This document shows, in pieces, positions 1 through 11,196 of a DNA stretch of 64,000 nt; position 1 is the first letter of the stretch; each line of letters opens with the position of its first letter. This DNA comes from Plasmodium malariae (Eukaryota > Apicomplexa > Aconoidasida > Haemosporida > Plasmodiidae): the NCBI RefSeq assembly GCF_900090045.1, contig NC_041776.1, positions 372,001-436,000 on the forward strand, in the 5' to 3' direction. A program made the position numbers and the translations under genes. The notes beneath the pieces are model-generated. The model did not search any database and was not told the origin of the DNA. It saw only the letters and a list, made by a program, of their open reading frames with translations.

Positions 1-1449
1 CGCATAGCAAGATCTTTTATGGTATGATAATATGCACAAAAAAAAAGTGTACAACGCCAATTCTCAAAAAAAATTAGAAGATCAGTATAAAAAAAAAAAA
101 AATTAAATATACAATATAAAAAAATATAAAATGAATTTTTTTTTCTGTGTTTTTGTCTTTGTTTTTTTTTTCCTTTATATTGTTGTTAAATTATTCTCAC
201 AATTAAATACACACTTGTGTGTAACAATATGGCTTATGGGAGCTTCTAATTTTTTTTTTTTTTTTTTTTTTTATTTAAAAAAACACTGATAAGAGCTTCC
301 AACATTAATCAGAAATAAGTAGACGTGAGTAACTTCTTTCTCCTCCTTATTTCTTTTCTCATTTACTTAATGTACATATAAATATACGAATATATACACA
401 TGTAAATATAAGAGAATATATACCTACATTCGCGATACCTTCAATTATTTACACCGTTGAGTGAGAAAAACGTCTTAGCGCAAACCTACCATTTTGATCT
501 TGTCAAATGAGTTAACTTTTTGGCGCCCTTAAAATTTATGCAAATAAAAGGGTATACGTGAAAACGGGCACATATGCACCTTTTTTATGTATATATAAAT
601 ATTTATATGTACATAATTATATATATATGTATGCATACATAAGTGTGTACATACGTATTCGTGTACATACGTATGCGTGTACATACATGTGTTAAACGGC
701 CGAAATGTGAGATCTGTTTTTGCCTCTGCATCGACGCTTAAGCACAAAAAGGGATATCATCCCGTTCGCAAGACCAATGGGGAAATGATAAAATTTTTAA
801 ATGAAATGAGTAGAATTTGGCTATAATGCAAGTGGCACTACAACTTTTGATATTTTTTTTTTGATTTTTTAAAAATTACATTAACTGATCATCATTTTAG
901 CTTGTACAATTTCTCCTATGGGGAAAAATAAGAAAAACAAAATAGGACAAAGAAAAAAAAAAAAAAAAAAAAAGTAATGAAATAACGAAAATTTGGCAGG
1001 ATAAAATGATGAAATGTACTCGCCAGCGAATTCGACGTTTAAAAAAAAAAAAAAAATAGTGCATTTTTCAGTTTGCTCTTAATTTGCTTTTAATTCGTGT
1101 TTGTGTTTAATTTTATCGTTTTTTTTCTTTTTTTTCTTTTTTTTCTTTTTTTCCTTTTTTTTTCTTTTTTTTCTTTTTTTCCTTTTTTTTTCTTTTCTTT
1201 TTTCTTTTTATTTCATCCATCATTTCTTGCTTTTTCTCTTCCTTTTTCTCTTCCTTTTTTCCTTCCTTTTTTCTTAAGTTTTCATAGTTATTTCGCTTTC
1301 AATAAAATGATAAACCTTCCAATGAATTCTTTTTCTTGTAACTTAATTTTTAGCCTAAAATATGCAGTGTTGATGAAGCCTTAAAATGAATGTATAGCAG
1401 TTCTTTGTGTACTTTTTGGCAGAAACAGTCATATTTTCCTACATATATA

Positions 1450-1488
<39 letters not shown>

Positions 1489-2464
1489 AATACATATACA
1501 AATGCATGTGCACACATACTTGTACGCACATTTACCCACGTATACCTATGCATACGCTCATACGTATATGTACATACTTATTATACATTTGTATACGTAC
1601 GCTCCGTGTGTGTACAAATAACAGTGCTTAAATTACACACACGCACAGTAATCTAAAGTCGAAAGGAGAGTTTTCCTTGGTTCACTAAAATAGAGAATTT
1701 TATATATTCATTTGCTTAGTTATTCGCTTACGTATTTAAATATATATTTAAATACAAATATATATTTAAATACAAATATATATTTAAATATTTATTTTAT
1801 TATTTATTTTGTTTAATTTTATTTTATTTTTATTTTTATTTTTTTTTCTGTCATGCATTATACGCTGAGCGTTTATGAACTATGTGCAATTAACTACTTA
1901 ACATTGTAAATTTTTTTTTTTTTTTTTTTTTTTTAAACATTCAATTGGGAGGAAGCCGGTTTGCACGTTATCCCTCCATTAATCATTCCATTTCGTAGTC
2001 CATTTTGTCATCTGTATTATCGTCCTTTTTATTATATATTTCTCCCCCTTTTCTTTAGCTTTTCCTGAATGTTTATAAACAGCGTAGGAGAATGTCTCAT
2101 CAGCATAACGTATTATACAGATAGATAAAATATAAAATAAAAAAATAGCAGCATATATACGATAGGGGAAAAAATTGATAAATTCCATTTCATTTCGTGT
2201 ATAAGTTAAAAGCGCTCTAGGGATTACACATAATAAGGCTGAACGTGAAGCTCAAGTGCTTGTCATATGTATTCTCATATGTATACATATATGTATATAT
2301 ATATATATATATATGCATAGTTATAAGTGTATATGCAGGTACATGCATATTTAGATAAACCGTTACGTACACGTGGCTGTACACACACATATATCGATTT
2401 GTTTGTCCCCCGTTTGGCCTCATCGAATAATAATTTAAATGTAGCTTAAGGTGAAAGACGCAAC
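1..2464. other. Intergenic region upstream of the V-ATPase C gene
   Basis: I see no supportable gene here. The stretch holds poly(dA:dT) tracts (for example T runs near 250-272 and 1911-1934), a pyrimidine-rich T8-9C repeat around 1110-1270, (TA)n runs near 1456-1485 and 2286-2313, and ACATACGTATG-type repeats near 600-690 and 1500-1620. Open frames in it are made only of Tyr/Ile/His or Phe/Leu low complexity. Its right part is the presumed promoter and 5' UTR of the gene at 2465. Confidence 0.75.
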
Positions 2465-3616
2465 ATGAGTGAAGTACCCATGTGCTTGTTTATTGCCTGC
2501 TCAACGAGAGATAACACAAGTCGAGAGTACATATACACGATTTTAAAAAATAGGTTATTAGGTAGTCATGTATGTATAGATACGAATATATTAGATGTTC
2601 CAACGAATTTAAAATTTTGTTCATTTGATGATTTATTAAAATGTGCAGATGATTTACAAAAATACGATACATATACATATGGTTGTTTGAAAAAAATAGA
2701 AAAAATCGCAAAAGAATATGATGAAAATATAGAATTAAAAATAATTTATCAACGTCAACATATTAATATTGATCAATATATTAGAAGATTTAGTTGGGAT
2801 GATGCAAAGTACCCAAGGAATAGATCCCTTACAGATACAATTGATATTATGATAAATAATATAACAAAATTATCAGATGAAATTCAAATAAAGTCTAGTA
2901 TGCTTAATGATCTAAAGGAAAAAAAAAAAAAAGAAGTACCAACAAATAGTGTAAATAATTTTTTTTTAAGAAATTTAAATGAAATATTAACACCACAAAC
3001 TGTGAGCCAATCTGATTTTATTGAAACAGAATATTTAACAACTCTTATTGCATATATTCCGAAAAATTTAGAAGATGAATGGTTAAATAATTATGAGAAA
3101 TTTTCAGACTATGTTGTTCCAAGGTCTACTGAGCAATTTAAAAATTTAATAGACAAAGATGGAAATACATTATGGAAAGTTTACGTTTTTAAAAAATTTG
3201 CAGAAAATTTTAAAGAAGCAGCTAAAGGAAAAAAATTTATTGTCAAATCTTTTAAGTATGACGAAAAACATTATAATGATATTATGGAATCAAGAACAAA
3301 AGTAGAAGCAGAAATTATAAGACAAGAATCATTTTTAAGAAGAATGTGTTTAGCTGCTTTTTCTGATATATTTATTGCCTTTATTCATATTAACATTTTA
3401 AGAGTATTCTGTGAATCAGTCCTTAGGTTTGGTGTACCCCCAAATTTTGCATCCTTTAGTATTAGAATAAACGGGGAGAGTAAAGAAAAAAAAGTTCGAA
3501 AAAAATTATATGATATATTTTCTAGCACCGATTCAATAGGCAAAAACTACATCAAGAGATCCGATGATAACGATGAAGAGATTTATCCCTATGTTTCCGT
3601 CTCGTTTAAGATTTGA
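2465..3616 (+). CDS. V-type proton ATPase subunit C
   Basis: The 383-aa product is subunit C of the V1 sector of the vacuolar H+-ATPase. In this family subunit C links V1 to the peripheral stalks (EG pairs) and subunit a, and controls reversible assembly; in malaria parasites the pump acidifies the digestive vacuole and works at the plasma membrane. The length matches the usual 380-390 aa. Family-like blocks are visible: an N-terminal foot region with a conserved FSWDDAKYP segment at residues 109-117, 'TEYLTTLIAYIPKN' in the middle, a 'SFLRRMCLAAFSD' helix, and near the C terminus 'RVFCESVLRFGVPPNF', which corresponds to the family's 'RVFVESVLRYGLP.nF' block. It is a single exon; the ATG at 2465 gives the family N terminus and no upstream in-frame ATG was seen. 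The only low-complexity insert is a short lysine run (about residue 150). I am confident in the family assignment. Confidence 0.95.
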   Translation: MSEVPMCLFIACSTRDNTSREYIYTILKNRLLGSHVCIDTNILDVPTNLKFCSFDDLLKCADDLQKYDTYTYGCLKKIEKIAKEYDENIELKIIYQRQHINIDQYIRRFSWDDAKYPRNRSLTDTIDIMINNITKLSDEIQIKSSMLNDLKEKKKKEVPTNSVNNFFLRNLNEILTPQTVSQSDFIETEYLTTLIAYIPKNLEDEWLNNYEKFSDYVVPRSTEQFKNLIDKDGNTLWKVYVFKKFAENFKEAAKGKKFIVKSFKYDEKHYNDIMESRTKVEAEIIRQESFLRRMCLAAFSDIFIAFIHINILRVFCESVLRFGVPPNFASFSIRINGESKEKKVRKKLYDIFSSTDSIGKNYIKRSDDNDEEIYPYVSVSFKI

Positions 3617-5452
3617 ATCTTTGCCTTTCCCCGCGCACCGGAAAAGAATTAGCAGCAAACTAGCGGTAGATTAGAGCTAGATTAACGGAAGATTAGCTGC
3701 GAGATGAAGAAAAAGATTATGAACAAGTCAGAATTTGTGATGAGGACTGAGCAGATACTTCAACACGCATCAATGCAGTCACTCCTCCACATTAACAAAA
3801 ACGAATACAGGAAGAGAAACTAAAATGTTGAGATACTCAAATGCTAGATGTAGGTTAGAGGTATCCCGAGATTAAGGAAAAAATGAGTAAACGTGCCGTT
3901 ATATCGTAAGAAGCTGTACAATCGTAGTTATTTATCATTTATTATTTATCATTTATTATTTATTTTTTATAATTTATTTTTTATTGTTTTTTTCTTTTTT
4001 TTTTTTTGCTAAAGAGTAACAATAGCGGATTAACTTTTGAAAGAAATATAGAAGCAGATGTATAACTGTTGGTAAGCTTTTAACTTTAGTTAAGAATGTT
4101 TTTTGATATAAAGAAATGTAAGATCTCTACGGCAGTCTGCTCGGAGGGGATGAAGCAACAACTCATCTAGTTTTCTGCAAATGAGGGTGAACACAGTATG
4201 AGTTGTGTATAAACACATAAACGTACACATGCACATGTACATGCACGTGTGTTTGTACCGTGCTTCTCGCCCATTGTCTTTTACAGAAATACAAGAAATG
4301 CTGCAGAAATATCCTTAATTTAAATGCATATTTTTATGTTTTAATATATTTTTTGTTTTTTCTTAATTATGCACCTTTTAATGCCATTCGTGAGGGCGTA
4401 TGCGTGTATATGTACAGCTGTGTACAGGTATATACACTAGTTTAGATATATAAATGTATGCGTATGTATATGGGCATGTGCATGTATTTTGTGCATATAT
4501 ATACTTATGCGCGTTCACTTTTTGTAAAAAGTGTTCCATGCATGCCACATTCACGCATAATATTATTAATACTGGAACTGTTTCATTTTTATATGTAAAT
4601 TATTTTTACAAAAATAGTAATATTTTGTGTAATAATCATTGTAAGTTTTAAAAATTTTTTTTTTTTTTTTTACTCTTTTCAATGGGATTATTTCTTTCTT
4701 TCGCTAATTCGCTCATTCGCTCATTCGTCCATTCGTTCATTCGCTCATTCGTCCATTCATTCATTCGCTCATTCGTTCATTCGTTCATTCGCTCATTCGT
4801 TCATTCGTTCATTCGCTCATTCGTTCATTCGTTCATTCGTTCATTCGCTCATTCGTTCATTCGTCCATTCATTCTTTTTTTTTTTTTTCTTCTCTTCCCC
4901 TATGAGAATTATTTTTCATTATTTTCCTCAAAAAAAGTTATGCACAATTCATAAAAAAAATAACAAAACGAAATGCAGTGAAATGAAAGGAAATAAAAGC
5001 AAATTAAATGAAGAAAAATACAATAAAATAAAGTAAAACGAGATAGAATAAAATATAATGAGATAGAATAAAATATAATTAAGATAGAACAAAATATAAT
5101 GAGATAGAATAAAATATAATGAGATAGAATAAAATAAAAGTAGATAAATTAAAGAGAAATGTGGGCATAAACAAAACGAAGCGCCACTCATTTTTACCAA
5201 AATTGTAATATTTGGTTCTCATATTTTTTAAATTACACCTGAGGTGTGAAAGTACTATGTGTAGATATTTGCTCTTAGTATTAAGAAGCAAAAATTTACT
5301 TTAAAAATGCATAGTGTGTTTTCAAAGAATAGGTAAAAGAACACTTTGTTTTATTTTATTTTATTTTATTTATTATTTTTATTTTTTTTTATTATTTTTA
5401 TTTTTTTTTTATTATTTTTATTTATCATGTAAGTAGTAACACTAGTAAAAAA

Positions 5453-5501
<49 letters not shown>

Positions 5502-6189
5502 GAAAAAAAAAAGAAAAAAAACGAAATAGGATTGTAAGAACAGATATCTACTCATTTTAGTAATTCATCATACTTCCTTAATGTGTTGTAGTAACTCCTT
5601 TTTTTTTAAGAAGGACACAAAACATTAATTACACATATAATATGCAAGCTTGCATACAATGTACAACAACATTTATCGCGTAGCCTTTTATATACTTTAA
5701 ATATATCTTCTTAAAATAAGGCGGTGGTAAATGATTTTATGTTATGTGTTGAGGAACAATACGAGCATACCTATTTTTATATCAGAATAAAGCAGAGAGG
5801 ATAAAATAAATATTGACAAAAATATATCAGCAGAAATAATTAACAAAAGATCCAGCATGTAACCACTCAGGGAAATGTTTTCTCTTCAGTTAGATCGTAG
5901 CTAGATAAAAAAAAAAAAAAAAAAAAAAAGTTATCAAATGTTTGAAAACTTATCACACTATTTGAAAACTGCACAAATGATTAGAAAAATGCTTAGGCAA
6001 CCAGAGGAAGCACTGACAAACCAAACCATATAAGTGCATTTCCAATCCCACTTCTTTCGCTATCACTTATCACATTACGTTCAAGGCTATACGCGTGTAA
6101 CTCTCCCGTATACACACATAACTAAATATACACACAATTACACGCACAGCTGCACACATACACACAATAACGATAGTGCCCGAGCGAGA
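3617..6189. other. Intergenic region between V-ATPase C and the HARP/BRCT-like gene
   Basis: This is the 3' flank of the V-ATPase gene followed by the 5' flank of the gene at 6190. The first 300 bases are relatively GC-balanced, as expected for a 3' UTR. It contains an 8-bp tandem array (4690-4875), runs of AAAATA/AGATAGAATA around 5030-5145, TTTAT repeats near 5345-5420, and an A-rich block at 5444-5519. The frame upstream of 6190 is open back to a GTG at 6034, but the 52 extra residues are His/Thr/Tyr low complexity and look like UTR. No gene is seen. Confidence 0.7.
4690..4875. repeat. 8-bp tandem array (TCATTCGY)
   Basis: About twenty consecutive degenerate copies of an octamer of type TCATTCGT/TCATTCGC/TCATTCGTCCAT lie in intergenic DNA. 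The reading frame through them (Ser-Phe-Ile-Arg repeats) is a by-product of the period and not a gene. Confidence 0.85.
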
Positions 6190-8727
6190 ATGAGCAATTC
6201 GTCTCCACCCGATGTGCTGGCAAGGTACTATGCGGAAGAGGAGAACAAGGGGTATCTCCGAATGCACTACTTTAAAAAAATTGACATGGAAAAAATGGAA
6301 AAAGATTTGCAAAAGTTGAACAAAGTTTTTCAAAATGATGATATATTCCTAGATATTTATATAAATGAAAAGGAAAAAAATAATTTCGACTTTTTCCTGA
6401 ATAACATGATAGGAGGTATGAGTGATATAAATTATTTAGAGAAATGGTCCAACATAGAATTAAGTAATATATATAATTACATATTATATGATAACAAATA
6501 TTGTAGTGATGTCGTAAGTAACAAAAAAGGTTATTTAATATTAAAATTAAAATATACTAATGAAAACAAAATAATTACTTCATATTTTAAAATGAACTGT
6601 AGAAATGTAAAATGGGAAAATGAAAAAAAAGTATGGCATATACCATTATTTTATATCTTTGAAATGTGTAAGCTCACAATATATTTGGGCGGAATGGTCA
6701 GTGATACTGTTCTTTACTATTTATGTAAACTGTTTAACCATTTTTCAAGCATTAAACATGTTACTAATGTGAAAATGAACGAACTAAGTACTAAGGATAT
6801 AAAGGATGATAGGAAATCGGACAAGCAACAGCAAACGATGAAAGGAAATTTGACGCTACTGAATGATAATGCCGCTAAAGTGGAGAAACAAGATGAAGGG
6901 GGAAGCAAGACGAAGCTGGGCAAGGAAGATGAACTTGAAGAAAAAAAAAAAAAAAAAAAAAATTTAGAAATCGGTACAGAGGATAATCCGGGTGAACAGC
7001 GTAACGGGAGCAGCACTGATGAGGCTCATCACAGGGGTAATACCAACAACGATAGAGGCAATACCAACAATGATAGAGGCAATGACAACAACGATAGAGG
7101 CAATGATAACAACGATAGAGGCAATGATAACAACGATAGAGACAATACCAACAACGATAGAGACAATACCAACAACGATAGAGACAATACCAACAATGAT
7201 AGAGGCAATGATAACAACGATAGAGGCAATGATAACAACGATAGAGGCAATGATAACAACGATAGAGGCAATGATAACAACGATAGAGGCAATGATAACA
7301 ACGATAGAGGCAATACAAACAAGGATGACGGCCATGGTGGAGCATATACCAGTAGCAACAATGTCGAGCGGGCGTACAACCTCGAAGTATTCGTCAAGGA
7401 AAACAAAGGCGCGTTTATTGAATACATAGATAAGGTAAAAATGGTCCAGATGGAGCATATCATTATAAATAACAGTGTGAAAGATAACTCGATGCACATA
7501 AAGATTGTGCCATATGTTGAAGATGTAGTAAAAAAAATAAAAGAAATTAATCTGTTTCAGTGGAATAAGACAGAGAATATTTGGATAGTGAAAAAAACAA
7601 ATTTTAAAAATTTTTATATAAATGTAATAAAGCACTTTGATTTTAAAATATGCTCATACTATGACTACTACAAAATGGTAAGACAAAAACTTCTTGAGGA
7701 GAATGTAAAGTTAAGCAGATACAATGTTAACATGAGTAATAGTATTAACAGCAGTGGAATGACAAATATTGAGCATACAAATAAAAAAAAAATTATGAAA
7801 AGGAAAAAGGACATGATGAATGAAATAAGACAAAGTGAAAAATATTGTAAACATAGAATGTGTTATGAAAATACTGATTCTTCCTACTCAGATGAGTTAT
7901 CACACAATGTTGATTCAAGTTATTATGAAGGAAGAGAACAAGTAAATAAAATCAAATTAATAGGTGCAGCGAATAATTATTATAAAGATATTATATACAA
8001 CAAATTAAATAAGGTAAAAAATTTGAGACCTCCTAATTATACTTATGATCCTAAGGGTTTGATAACAAAAAATGGAGCAGGAACTAAAGGAATTGAAATT
8101 TTTGACATGCCTAGTGATATTAACGAATGGAATAAGATAAGCTTTTGTATAGTACCAAATGAAAAACAATATATTGACTTATATGATCCAAAAATATTAT
8201 GTAGCTTAGTTAGTGATGTTTATTTACTTAAAGAAACAGCTATAGATATAATTTTAAAAAGGTATAATAAATGGCCAGAATATAGTGATGTGTTTTGGAA
8301 TTCTATATGTGCTGAATACGAATTTGTTGTTTGTAATAAAAATTTTAATACCAGACAGAAATTAGCTCATGATAGATTATTTAATAAACAATTTTTTTAT
8401 ATATTTAACATGGAGAGTGTAAAACAATCAAATTATTATGATGCTTTATTTTTGTGCAAAACGTTAATTACTCTAGGAGAAGGAAAATTAGTAAGTAACC
8501 CTTTGGAAGCAGAGTACATCATCATATCGAATTGCAATGATCACAGTGCTATTAATTTTTATAATTCTCTACAGGAAGGGGAAGAAGAAAAAGTGAAAGA
8601 AAAAGAAAAGAAAAAAAAAAAAAAAAAACTTCCCCTATTTGTTACTCCCAATTTTATTTATGACTGCATTTTGAACTATTCCATATCCTATCCTTCTAAA
8701 AGCAAAAACCACTTTTCTTTTGTGTAA
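6190..8727 (+). CDS. Conserved protein with two HARP-like segments and a C-terminal BRCT-like domain
   Basis: The 845-aa product runs from ATG 6190 ('MSNSSPPDVLARYY'); further upstream the frame is only low complexity and lacks ATG. Three ordered parts are visible. Residues about 114-160 and about 432-486 each fit the HARP pattern known from SMARCAL1-type annealing helicases: a short hydrophobic strand, Tyr, a helix containing 'K', then 'W.....+.W.h' followed by a hydrophobic stretch ('VKWENEKKVWHIPLF' and 'FQWNKTENIWIVKKTNF'). Residues about 283-380 are 14 copies of a 7-aa Asn/Asp/Arg repeat. Residues about 732-834 look like a BRCT fold: hydrophobic strand, 'ALFLCKTLITLGEGKLV', 'AEYIIISN', a charged insert, and 'LPLFVTPNFIYDCIL', which matches the terminal strand plus 'p.fi.dC' helix of BRCT repeats. 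There is no SNF2 helicase core. A DNA repair or replication-fork role is inferred from domains only; the HARP call is the weaker of the two. Confidence 0.8.
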   Translation: MSNSSPPDVLARYYAEEENKGYLRMHYFKKIDMEKMEKDLQKLNKVFQNDDIFLDIYINEKEKNNFDFFLNNMIGGMSDINYLEKWSNIELSNIYNYILYDNKYCSDVVSNKKGYLILKLKYTNENKIITSYFKMNCRNVKWENEKKVWHIPLFYIFEMCKLTIYLGGMVSDTVLYYLCKLFNHFSSIKHVTNVKMNELSTKDIKDDRKSDKQQQTMKGNLTLLNDNAAKVEKQDEGGSKTKLGKEDELEEKKKKKKNLEIGTEDNPGEQRNGSSTDEAHHRGNTNNDRGNTNNDRGNDNNDRGNDNNDRGNDNNDRDNTNNDRDNTNNDRDNTNNDRGNDNNDRGNDNNDRGNDNNDRGNDNNDRGNDNNDRGNTNKDDGHGGAYTSSNNVERAYNLEVFVKENKGAFIEYIDKVKMVQMEHIIINNSVKDNSMHIKIVPYVEDVVKKIKEINLFQWNKTENIWIVKKTNFKNFYINVIKHFDFKICSYYDYYKMVRQKLLEENVKLSRYNVNMSNSINSSGMTNIEHTNKKKIMKRKKDMMNEIRQSEKYCKHRMCYENTDSSYSDELSHNVDSSYYEGREQVNKIKLIGAANNYYKDIIYNKLNKVKNLRPPNYTYDPKGLITKNGAGTKGIEIFDMPSDINEWNKISFCIVPNEKQYIDLYDPKILCSLVSDVYLLKETAIDIILKRYNKWPEYSDVFWNSICAEYEFVVCNKNFNTRQKLAHDRLFNKQFFYIFNMESVKQSNYYDALFLCKTLITLGEGKLVSNPLEAEYIIISNCNDHSAINFYNSLQEGEEEKVKEKEKKKKKKKLPLFVTPNFIYDCILNYSISYPSKSKNHFSFV
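7036..7329 (+). repeat. 21-bp coding minisatellite (14 units)
   Basis: Fourteen exact-length 21-bp units encode GNTNNDR, GNDNNDR or DNTNNDR heptads. The variants occur in blocks (2 GNT, 3 GND, 3 DNT, 5 GND, 1 terminal), a pattern expected from unequal exchange or replication slippage. Because 21 is a multiple of 3, all frames on both strands stay open here, which explains the overlapping spurious ORFs. Confidence 0.95.
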
Positions 8728-9612
8728 AAAAGGTTTTAATCGTGTTTCCCAACGTGTGTGTGTGTGCAAAGAAAATCGTAATGTGGACATAATGTTCTGC
8801 GTTGCACTCTTTTTGTGAATACCCACCCCGGAGCGTGTAATATACATATAGTATAAGGACACGTTAACGTGTATATTGATATATTTTTATGAAACTTTTG
8901 CTTTAAATGGGGGAAACAGGTATGGCTTTGTTTCACTGAGGCTTAGCTGCACGTTTGTATAATTTTTTTTTTTTTTTATGTAGTTGCACTCTTGTTGCTC
9001 TTCCCCATGGGGGGTAGGGGTTAAATAATCATTTGTCACTTGGAAAAAACAATAACTGTTAAGTCGTGCTGTGCAACCATTCACAATTAGAACACTCTAT
9101 TTTTTTTTTTTTTTAAATGCCCAAAAGATGATAGCTCATATATTACATTTTACAAAAAAAAAAAAAAGAATAAAAAAATAAATTGAGCACTGTGCAAAAA
9201 TATATGAACAGGTAAGGTTTTTTTTTGAATTTTTTTTTTTTTTTTTGTAAAGCTTATATTTTTTTGGCTAGCTAATTCAGGCTCGTACACATTACAAAAA
9301 AAAAAAAAAAAAAAAAAAATGTAGAAAAAAATGTAGAAAAAACATTTAGCTAAACATTAAATATAGATATTAATTGCGGAAATTAAAGAGACATACCGGG
9401 AATAATCAATTATAATTTTGTAAGAGCAAAAAGGTGGTACTTGTAATGTACTTGATATGCGAATTTTTCGTTAGGCGGAGTGCACATACGCAGGAAGGCG
9501 GCATCCTTCCCCTTAGGGTGTAATAATAAATAAAATAAAAAATAAACCATAATTATAACGGCAACTACAGCCGTAACTACAGCAACAACTACAGCCGCAA
9601 CTACAACTAGCT
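8728..9612. other. Convergent 3' intergenic region
   Basis: This lies between the stop codons of the + strand HARP/BRCT-like gene and the - strand exonuclease. It holds several A/T homopolymers and, at about 9558-9610 just beyond the exonuclease stop, a (CAACTACAGC)-like trinucleotide-rich patch that is GC-richer than its surroundings. No gene is seen. Confidence 0.75.
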
Positions 9613-11196
9613 CTACCAGTACAATATGCCGCTTTCAATGGATCTCAGAATTTCCCTGCAGCATGCGATTTCGTCTTCATAACTGAAGGAGTAGAGTTTT
9701 ATTAAACAATCATCCTTTTCCATGTGTTTTATTAAAAGACGCTTTTTATATGTGCTGTTTGAAAAACACATTTCTTCCAAAAAAGATATATTGCCCATTT
9801 GAGAACATTTAGCATTTATTTGATTTTTTAAATTATTAATTATGTATAGTTTATTCCTTTCTACATATTCATAACGTTTATGTGCCTCTTTTTTTTCCCC
9901 TTTTTCATAGGTATTATTATTTAGCTTGTTATTACTTTCATTTGGGTTTGAAATTTTGTTTTGTCTTTTTCTTTCAGCATGTGTATTAATACAGTCCTTA
10001 GATAATCCTGCATTAGGTACACTTGGCATACCTGCCACGCTTGTGGTATTTTGACATTTCTGATGAGCATAATATAGTTGGTTTTGCTTCGAACACGGGT
10101 TTATTCCTTTTCCTTTGCACTTTTCTAAGGCAGAATATTTTTCTTGTTCCCTTCCCTGTTCCTGAACGAATGTTTCGTCCCTTTTCTCTGATGGTACATC
10201 ATTTACTAGACTTAAATTGAAAAAATTGGACTTGGCAATTTTATTTTTCCCTTTTAAAATCAAATATATTTCTCTAGAAGCATATGCATCAATGGCAGCA
10301 TAGAGTATTTGTTCTTCCTTTAGATGACCACTTAACCAATTGGACAATCTGAAATATTTGTTCAGGTATTTTTTTAAGTATATTTTTACTAAAGATTGCA
10401 AAGATGGGGGGTATATAAAATTCTCTATAGAATAGTTATATAAATCGAACACATTTTTTATTTCAATATTGCACGATAGAAACATATCTTTATCGTTTTT
10501 AATATCATGACATACCTTTATAATTTTGTTGTTTTCCAAAATATCTTTAACGGATGTCGGTATTCTTCCGTTTAACTTATTAATATTAAAAACAAAGCAC
10601 ACATCCTTCGAGCTTAGTTGAATTAGGCATAGCCTTTTACCCTCTGCGCCCGCACTTGGTGCTGCAGCGATCTTACTATCATTTTTAATACTGCCTCTGC
10701 CATTACCACCATCACCGCTACACCTTTTGCCGCTTCTACCCCCCTTAACGTTCGTTTTTTGTCCCAAGATATCACTCAGCACGGAGGATATACTAGATCT
10801 TCTATCATTCAAACTTTTTTCCCTATAATTTTCAAAAAATGAATTACTTGTTCGCTCTTTTGTTCTTTTATTTAATATATTATCACTACTAAGTAGTACC
10901 TTTGTACCACCTAGAATTCCCTTACTATTACGTAAATTATTATTTAGCAAAAAGTGTTTTCCCCTTTGAAAATTGTTCGAAAGTTTTTTACTCACATCAA
11001 TGACGTATTCCGTATCAAACCCAATGATATCAGTTTTGAAATATTTTAAAATATTCTTTTCATACTTGGTAATATTCTCTTCATTGACATAAATAATAAT
11101 GCCTGAGTAATTTAACTGATTCAAGGAAGGGACTTGATGTCCTTGTAGTAAATCTCCTGAACAAGTCATAAACAAGCTTTTAAAGCTGCTTCGCAT
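9613..11196 (-). CDS. 3'-5' exonuclease, DEDDy (RNase D/WRN-like) family
   Basis: The 527-aa product starts at ATG 11196-11194. It carries all five hallmark residues of a DEDDy exonuclease: motif I 'GFDTEY' (D61, E63), motif II 'KVCHDIKNDKDMF' (D235, aligned with the D of the WRN 'GIEGD' motif) and motif III 'YAAIDAYASREIY' (Y299, D303). Between them are 'KRLCLIQLSSKDVCFVF' (the beta strands of the fold), 'DLYNYS' and 'LSNWLSG', corresponding to 'dl..la' and 'l..WR..pL' of the family. A basic Ser/Gly/Asn-rich insert of roughly 120 residues (65-187) interrupts the domain between the first strands, and about 200 residues of Lys/Asn-rich sequence follow it. The enzyme should remove 3' nucleotides from DNA or RNA using two metal ions; substrate and organelle are not evident. 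A single exon is enough to explain it. Confidence 0.85.
   Translation of the reverse strand: MRSSFKSLFMTCSGDLLQGHQVPSLNQLNYSGIIIYVNEENITKYEKNILKYFKTDIIGFDTEYVIDVSKKLSNNFQRGKHFLLNNNLRNSKGILGGTKVLLSSDNILNKRTKERTSNSFFENYREKSLNDRRSSISSVLSDILGQKTNVKGGRSGKRCSGDGGNGRGSIKNDSKIAAAPSAGAEGKRLCLIQLSSKDVCFVFNINKLNGRIPTSVKDILENNKIIKVCHDIKNDKDMFLSCNIEIKNVFDLYNYSIENFIYPPSLQSLVKIYLKKYLNKYFRLSNWLSGHLKEEQILYAAIDAYASREIYLILKGKNKIAKSNFFNLSLVNDVPSEKRDETFVQEQGREQEKYSALEKCKGKGINPCSKQNQLYYAHQKCQNTTSVAGMPSVPNAGLSKDCINTHAERKRQNKISNPNESNNKLNNNTYEKGEKKEAHKRYEYVERNKLYIINNLKNQINAKCSQMGNISFLEEMCFSNSTYKKRLLIKHMEKDDCLIKLYSFSYEDEIACCREILRSIESGILYW

Noticed and set aside
6875..7635. Overlapping ORFs in all frames over the NNDR repeat
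   Set aside because: They are shadows of a 21-bp coding minisatellite.
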